Below the pieces are notes generated by a model. That model ran no database searches and had not been told where the DNA came from. It was given only the letters and a program-made list of their open reading frames with translations. Positions 14,147 to 17,876 of a stretch of 17,876 nucleotides of DNA are shown here, piece by piece. How positions within the stretch are numbered: the first letter of the stretch is position 1; each line of letters opens with the position of its first letter. Position numbers and translations under genes: made by a program. This DNA comes from Bacillota bacterium (GTDB lineage Bacteria; Bacillota; Clostridia; Oscillospirales; Ruminococcaceae): NCBI GenBank assembly GCA_023413185.1, contig JAEZQD010000054.1:1-17876 (forward strand). Reading direction: 5' to 3'.

Positions 14147-14163
14147 AAATAATAGAATACAGG

Positions 14164-14892
14164 CTAACGCTCCGTTTTTTCAAACGGGGCGTTATTGCCG
14201 TATGCAAAGCGCCCGTCTGCAGCAAGCTCAAAATGATACTTTGCAATTCCAAGGTCAATAAAACAGACGGCATCAAGCTTTTTAATTCCAATAATCGCGC
14301 TACCGTCAGCATAAGTCATCCGAGCGGGCTTGCGGTTAACGGCAGAAGGCGCAAGATCCACCGCCTTCACTCCGTCCATAAACCACGATGGTGGCGTTTG
14401 GTTTGCAGTGTAGAGCTGCTCTATTCTTGTGGTTTTAAGATGAGCCAGTCGGTATAATACTTGTTCCTTCGCGCCAATGCGCTCTGCGGTATTGCCAACG
14501 GTAATTACACAGATAATCTTTTCACCCTCGCAAACCTCGCACGAGCAGGCATTGCTGTCAAAGGTTCCGCTTACCCAACAGGTACCAAGGCCCAGCATTG
14601 TAGCACGCAAAACAAGCCGTTCGCCAAAGTACCCCACTTTTTCCAGATGATTTGGATCGCTTTGATTTGCAACCAATGCGAAGAGGCTACGTACACCGCT
14701 AAACATACCATAGCTTTTGCTAAAACGGGCAAAGGCCGACGAGCCGTTCTCTACAAACTGGATGTGAAGACCGCTTTGCTCGTTGCATTCCTGGACCAGC
14801 TTGCGCAGCTCTTCTGCATTTTTAGGCGAAATGGGCTGATTAAGATAGCTGCGCCTTGATTTTCTGATGACGATGGCTTCCAGTTCTGTCAT
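14164..14892 (-). CDS. Nitroreductase-family FMN-dependent oxidoreductase
   Basis: The product is 242 aa. The N-terminus IRKSRRSYLNQPISPK is the FMN-phosphate-binding motif of the nitroreductase fold. The middle has ERLVLRATMLGLGTCWVSGTF, typical of the family, and a later DLAPSAVNRKPARMTY motif repeats the APSxxNxQP flavin-binding signature. This order resembles the TM1586-type nitroreductases in which two half-domains are fused. Substrate unknown. A Cys cluster (CSCEVC) lies near residue 115. ATG 14892 has AGGAGG 8 bases upstream. It follows prfC by 36 bases and is probably co-transcribed. Its last ten codons fold into a hairpin shared with the convergent cca end. Confidence 0.85.
   Translation of the reverse strand: MTELEAIVIRKSRRSYLNQPISPKNAEELRKLVQECNEQSGLHIQFVENGSSAFARFSKSYGMFSGVRSLFALVANQSDPNHLEKVGYFGERLVLRATMLGLGTCWVSGTFDSNACSCEVCEGEKIICVITVGNTAERIGAKEQVLYRLAHLKTTRIEQLYTANQTPPSWFMDGVKAVDLAPSAVNRKPARMTYADGSAIIGIKKLDAVCFIDLGIAKYHFELAADGRFAYGNNAPFEKTER
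14166..14193. terminator. Hairpin at the cca / nitroreductase convergent junction
   Basis: AACGCTCCGTTT (14166-14177) pairs with AAACGGGGCGTT (14182-14193), twelve pairs with one G-U, around a TTTC loop. Neither side has a clean T-tract, although the minus-strand continuation TTCTATTATTTTC is T-rich. It lies inside the last ten codons of the nitroreductase gene, 20 bases after the cca stop. It is a plausible weak terminator. Confidence 0.45.
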
Positions 14893-14928
14893 AATAATTA
14901 CCTCCTACATGTCTTTGCACCGTCGGTA

Positions 14929-16539
14929 TTACTGCTCGGTAACAGGCGGTGCGATATCCAAAAAGCGAACAGTCTTGTGCTTTTCTTGCGTGCGGTCAAG
15001 TGTCCATTGGTCACGAAACAGGATAACGGGACGCTGGTAAACATCCTCCACAAGGGTAGCGCTATCCATAAATCCAAGCATATCCTTTGTGGTTTTGCCA
15101 CCCTCAACCCATCTGGCGCAGGCATACGGCATCGACTGTACAACAATCTCAACCCCGTATTCGCTCTTTAGGCGATACTCGAGCACCTCAAACTGCAGCA
15201 TGCCAACAACACCGATGGTCAGTGTCTCCACGCCGATATTGGGTTGCTTGAAGATCTGTATTGCGCCCTCTTCAGCAATCTGATGAACGCCCTTTAAAAA
15301 CTGCTTGCGCTTGGATGCATCCTTGCAGTAAACCTTGGCAAAGTGCTCCGCCGCAAACAGAGGAATGCTGTCAAACCGAATGACCGGCTTGTGAGTGCAA
15401 AGCGTGTCGCCGATGTGAAAGATGCCGGGATCAAACACGCCGATGATATCGCCCGCATACGCCTCTTCCACCGTGTTTCTATCCTGGGCAAAGAACTGCT
15501 GGGGCTGCGAAAGGCGAACCGTCTTTTGCGCCCGCACATGGTTTACGCTGATGCCTTTTTCAAACTTTCCAGAGCAGATGCGGATAAACGCGATGCGGTC
15601 GCGATGCGCGGGGTTCATGTTTGCCTGTATTTTAAAAACAAAACCCGAAAAGGCTTCTTCATCCGGGGTAATCGTTCCATCGCTCGTTGCGCGCGCTCCC
15701 GGGGCTGGAGCAATGCGGATGAAGTCCTCTAAAAACGGCTCTACGCCAAAGTTGGTCATGGCGCTTCCAAAGAACATCGGGGTGAGTTCCCCCGCAAGCA
15801 CACGCTCCAGGTCATACTCTTCACCGGCAGCGTCCAGTAGTTCGATATCCTGACAGAGCTGGTCGTGCAGCTCGTCGCCTAGCAGTGTGCGATACTGCTC
15901 GTCGTCCACCGAGCCGGTCTTTGCCGCGGCCACACTCTGACCGTGTTTAGAGGATTCAAACAGCTCAATGCGTGCAAGGCGACGGTTGTAAACGCCCTTA
16001 AAATTGCCGTCTATCCCAATCGGCCAGTTCATCGGGTAGGAGCGGATACCCAGCGTTGCTTCGATCTCGTCCATCAGGTCAAACGGGTTTTTACAGTAAC
16101 GGTCCATCTTGTTTACAAAGGTAAAGATGGGTATTCCGCGCATACGGCAAACGGTAAACAGCTTTTTGGTCTGTTCCTCTACGCCCTTTGCCCCGTCAAT
16201 CAGCATCACTGCGCTGTCTGCGGCGGTTAACGTGCGATACGTATCCTCACTGAAATCCTGATGCCCCGGGGTATCGAGTATATTGATACGGTAATCCTTA
16301 TAATCAAAGTTGAGTACGCTGGAGGTCACCGAGATGCCCCTTTGCTTTTCAATCTCCATCCAGTCAGAAACCGCGTGTTTCTGCGCCTTCCTACCCTTTA
16401 CTGTACCTGCAAGATGAATGGCGCCTCCGTACAGCAGCAGCTTCTCGGTCATGGTGGTTTTGCCCGCGTCGGGGTGAGAGATAATGGCGAAGGTCTTTCT
16501 TCGCTCCACTTCTTTTTTTATTTCTTCGGTAAGAGCCAT
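14929..16539 (-). CDS. prfC: Peptide chain release factor 3
   Basis: The product is 536 aa, close to the 529 of E. coli RF3. The GTPase domain has G1 HPDAGKTT (22-29), G2 RGISVTSS (Thr72), G3 DTPGHQDF (89-96) and G4 NKMD (143-146). The segment KAQKHAVSDWMEIEKQRGIS is diagnostic of RF3 rather than EF-G. Domains 2 and 3 follow, with FVFKIQANMNP and GVVGMLQFEVLEYRL. RF3 uses GTP to recycle RF1 and RF2 from the ribosome after termination and aids mistranslation control. ATG 16539 has AGGA about 12 bases upstream, a somewhat long spacing. It precedes the nitroreductase gene by 36 bases. Confidence 0.96.
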   Translation of the reverse strand: MALTEEIKKEVERRKTFAIISHPDAGKTTMTEKLLLYGGAIHLAGTVKGRKAQKHAVSDWMEIEKQRGISVTSSVLNFDYKDYRINILDTPGHQDFSEDTYRTLTAADSAVMLIDGAKGVEEQTKKLFTVCRMRGIPIFTFVNKMDRYCKNPFDLMDEIEATLGIRSYPMNWPIGIDGNFKGVYNRRLARIELFESSKHGQSVAAAKTGSVDDEQYRTLLGDELHDQLCQDIELLDAAGEEYDLERVLAGELTPMFFGSAMTNFGVEPFLEDFIRIAPAPGARATSDGTITPDEEAFSGFVFKIQANMNPAHRDRIAFIRICSGKFEKGISVNHVRAQKTVRLSQPQQFFAQDRNTVEEAYAGDIIGVFDPGIFHIGDTLCTHKPVIRFDSIPLFAAEHFAKVYCKDASKRKQFLKGVHQIAEEGAIQIFKQPNIGVETLTIGVVGMLQFEVLEYRLKSEYGVEIVVQSMPYACARWVEGGKTTKDMLGFMDSATLVEDVYQRPVILFRDQWTLDRTQEKHKTVRFLDIAPPVTEQ

Positions 16540-16648
16540 CGTATTCGTTCATCCTTTTCTTATGCGTTTGTTGCAAGTGTTATGATAATGCTGCGCTTTG
16601 TCTATTTTCAAACAATTGCAAGCATGCTGATTGTTGGCATACTTTATT

Positions 16649-16676
16649 ATTATATAATACATTTGCTTCAAGTCAA
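16649..16676 (-). promoter_or_regulatory. Sigma-A promoter of prfC
   Basis: On the minus strand TTGACT (16671-16676) and TATAAT (16649-16654) are separated by 16 bases. The start near 16642 would give an untranslated leader of about 100 bases before ATG 16539. Confidence 0.7.
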
Positions 16677-16809
16677 TCTTACCCTAGGGCATTTTCAAAC
16701 AAACAGGCAGATATTATACATTTTGGGCACCCCAAAAGGGTAGACGGCAAAATCGAATTGTGGTTGCGGTTAGTATAGATTTTTTGATGAACAAAATATG
16801 AGAATTTCC

Positions 16810-16838
16810 TTGCATTATTTATATGAACGTGGTATTAT
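16810..16838 (+). promoter_or_regulatory. Sigma-A promoter of tRNA-Ala
   Basis: TTGCAT (16810-16815) and TATTAT (16833-16838) are separated by 17 bases. Transcription would start near 16845, about 30 bases before the tRNA. Confidence 0.75.
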
Positions 16839-16873
16839 ATTTTCCGTGATGTTGAGAGCTTAAGCAATGATTT

Positions 16874-16949
16874 GGGGGCGTAGCTCAGCTGGGAGAGCGT
16901 ACGGTTCGCATCCGTAAGGTCGAGAGTTCGATCCTCTTCGTCTCCACCA
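16874..16949 (+). tRNA. tRNA-Ala (anticodon CGC)
   Basis: A complete 76-base cloverleaf. The acceptor stem is GGGGGCG (16874-16880) with CGTCTCC (16939-16945), discriminator A and an encoded CCA (16947-16949). The D arm is GCTC/GAGC with the AGCTGGGA loop. The anticodon stem is TACGG/CCGTA around the loop TTCGCAT, giving anticodon CGC (16907-16909), which reads GCG. The T arm is GAGAG/CTCTT around TTCGATC. The third acceptor pair is G-U (G3-U70), the alanine identity element, which confirms the assignment. Confidence 0.96.
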
Positions 16950-16950
16950 A

Positions 16951-16989
16951 CGAAAGACCGTCGATTGTATGTCGACGGTCTTTCGTTTT
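16951..16989 (+). terminator. Intrinsic terminator of tRNA-Ala
   Basis: CGAAAGACCGTCGA (16951-16964) pairs perfectly over 14 bases with 16972-16985 around a 7-base loop, followed by TTTT. It begins one base after the CCA end, a single-tRNA transcription unit. Confidence 0.9.
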
Positions 16990-17039
16990 ATCTCTATTTG
17001 GGCAAACTTGTAAAGGAGCCTTGCAAGAACACCGGAACA

Positions 17040-17876
17040 TCAAGTGACTATTTCGTGGTCTGTTAAGAAAACCTTTTTGATTATTTTCTCGGCCCTTTCT
17101 TTATAGGTGTGATTTTGCACGCTTATAACAGCGTTTTTGCGAACCGTCATATAAGCATCGAGGTTATTTTTATAGAATTCTATTAACTCAAGAGTCTCTT
17201 GTGGGGAGCTTGCGATAGCCAAAGCACCGCAATTTCCAAATAAATTGTTTACAGCAGTATTATAGCAAGAAAGCCCAAAACCTCCGGAGCCTAAAATTTC
17301 AAAGGTACGTCTTGTTACAGTCAGCTCATGATTTTGTGTGATTAAATTCACAAAGGAACTACTGTATACATTGCAGGTCTTTTCGTAGAAGATTGTACCC
17401 TTAAACCATTCATTGGGTACATCAATATTGAGCAATTTTTTAATAAGCAGTTGATATTCTTTGCTGCCATAAAAATCTATTTTATAATTGTTTTCAAGTA
17501 AAGGTTTTAAAATAATAGGAATCGCTTTGCTATACCGAAAATGTGCGGGGTAGCGGTTAGAATACGCCAGCCAAGCATTTCCAATTAGGCTGATTGTATG
17601 ATTTTCATTTACAGTTATCGGTTTTGGGTAATGAATTGTTGGGTTGTAGGCAAAATCCAGTCTTTCACAGGGGATACTTTTACTCTTGAGTAGTTCAAGC
17701 ATCTCTGGACAGATCGAGAATACCATATCGGGCTTCGATAATTCAAAACCCGTCATCTGTAAATTTAACTGGCCAACACCTTCGGTATCCCAGCAGACAC
17801 ACTTATACTTTGGTGAATTTCTAGAACCGATATGAATAAGCATAGGTTGTTTAAAATAGCCCATATAGGAGGAAAG
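17040..17876 (-). CDS. CgeB-like glycosyltransferase, N-terminus cut by the right edge
   Basis: At least 278 codons are present; the frame stays open to the window edge (LSSY before the first Met at 17864, which has no ribosome site), so the true start lies outside. The N-terminal half matches the DUF3880-like part of CgeB proteins (KPDMVFSICPEMLELLKSKS, DFAYNPTIHYP). The C-terminal half carries RRTFEILGSGGFGLSCYNT, the nucleotide-sugar-binding signature of CgeB and GT-B family 1 glycosyltransferases. CgeB is linked to spore-surface glycosylation in Bacillus; relatives also modify flagella. Substrate unknown. The gene is clearly more AT-rich than its neighbours and lies just past a tRNA, suggesting separate origin. 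A weak hairpin follows the stop (17007-17027), with no clear T-tract. Confidence 0.75.
   Translation of the reverse strand, partial: LSSYMGYFKQPMLIHIGSRNSPKYKCVCWDTEGVGQLNLQMTGFELSKPDMVFSICPEMLELLKSKSIPCERLDFAYNPTIHYPKPITVNENHTISLIGNAWLAYSNRYPAHFRYSKAIPIILKPLLENNYKIDFYGSKEYQLLIKKLLNIDVPNEWFKGTIFYEKTCNVYSSSFVNLITQNHELTVTRRTFEILGSGGFGLSCYNTAVNNLFGNCGALAIASSPQETLELIEFYKNNLDAYMTVRKNAVISVQNHTYKERAEKIIKKVFLTDHEIVT

Larger units (their letters stand above)
16540..16873. other. Intergenic region between prfC and tRNA-Ala
   Basis: This 334-base AT-rich gap contains no supportable gene. It holds the prfC promoter and about 100 bases of leader on the minus strand, the tRNA promoter on the plus strand, and a perfect short hairpin at 16721-16737 (TTTTGGG, loop CAC, CCCAAAA). 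No T-tract follows the hairpin in either direction, so its role is unclear. Confidence 0.6.

Noticed and set aside
14461..14859. A 132-aa plus-strand open frame opposite the nitroreductase gene
   Set aside because: Antisense shadow of a gene with FMN-binding motifs and an AGGAGG site.
15343..15853. Two overlapping plus-strand frames (129 and 143 aa) opposite prfC
   Set aside because: prfC reads through intact on the other strand with conserved RF3 motifs; these frames have no RBS or family resemblance.
1..17876. CRISPR arrays, insertion sequences or prophage genes
   Set aside because: No regularly spaced repeats, transposase, integrase or phage structural motifs were seen on either strand.

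Overview
The window looks like the chromosome of a spore-forming, anaerobic Gram-positive bacterium of the class Clostridia, probably near the Oscillospiraceae/Ruminococcaceae. This is inferred from gene content: a CtsR-McsA-McsB-ClpC operon with CtsR heptad operators, SpoVG, a Bacillus-type LexA box, a hydrogenase-like iron-sulfur sensor cassette typical of H2-metabolising anaerobes, strong AGGAGG ribosome sites and several GTG/TTG starts. No species is recognised.

Layout, left to right. (1) 1-411: the tail of a gene cut by the left edge, a 99-aa unknown reading frame (possibly the frameshifted continuation of that tail), and an intrinsic terminator. (2) 404-1433, minus strand: lexA with its own SOS operator over the promoter, followed by a small membrane-anchored protein with a likely beta-barrel domain. 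(3) 1493-5039, minus strand: a five-gene cassette transcribed in the order DRTGG protein, RsbW-like ATPase, H-cluster-type iron-sulfur protein with a Cys-to-Ala change, second DRTGG protein, PHP-domain phosphoesterase. It has a good sigma-A promoter and a Rex-like palindrome immediately upstream. It resembles the sensor/regulator genes that accompany [FeFe]-hydrogenases, but no catalytic hydrogenase gene is in the window. (4) 5051-5338, minus strand: an unlisted 48-aa Gly/Cys-rich small membrane protein with a strong RBS, a possible sigma-K promoter and a terminator. (5) 5481-10217, plus strand: ctsR-mcsA-mcsB-clpC, the heat-shock and phosphoarginine protein quality-control operon, with two CtsR operators flanking the promoter and a terminator after clpC. 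(6) 10229-12385, minus strand: a GNAT acetyltransferase and murC (cell-wall synthesis). (7) 12423-14146, plus strand: spoVG with a structured leader, then cca, which adds CCA to tRNAs. (8) 14164-16676, minus strand: prfC (release factor 3) followed by a nitroreductase-family protein. (9) 16810-16989, plus strand: tRNA-Ala(CGC) with promoter and perfect terminator. (10) 17040-17876, minus strand: an AT-rich CgeB-like glycosyltransferase cut by the right edge, perhaps the edge of an acquired segment beside the tRNA.

Most genes are housekeeping. The least understood parts are the hydrogenase-like sensor cassette (2415-4913 plus the PHP gene), the Gly/Cys-rich small protein, the lexA-linked membrane protein and the spoVG leader. 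All functional calls rest on motif reading by eye; no database search was possible.
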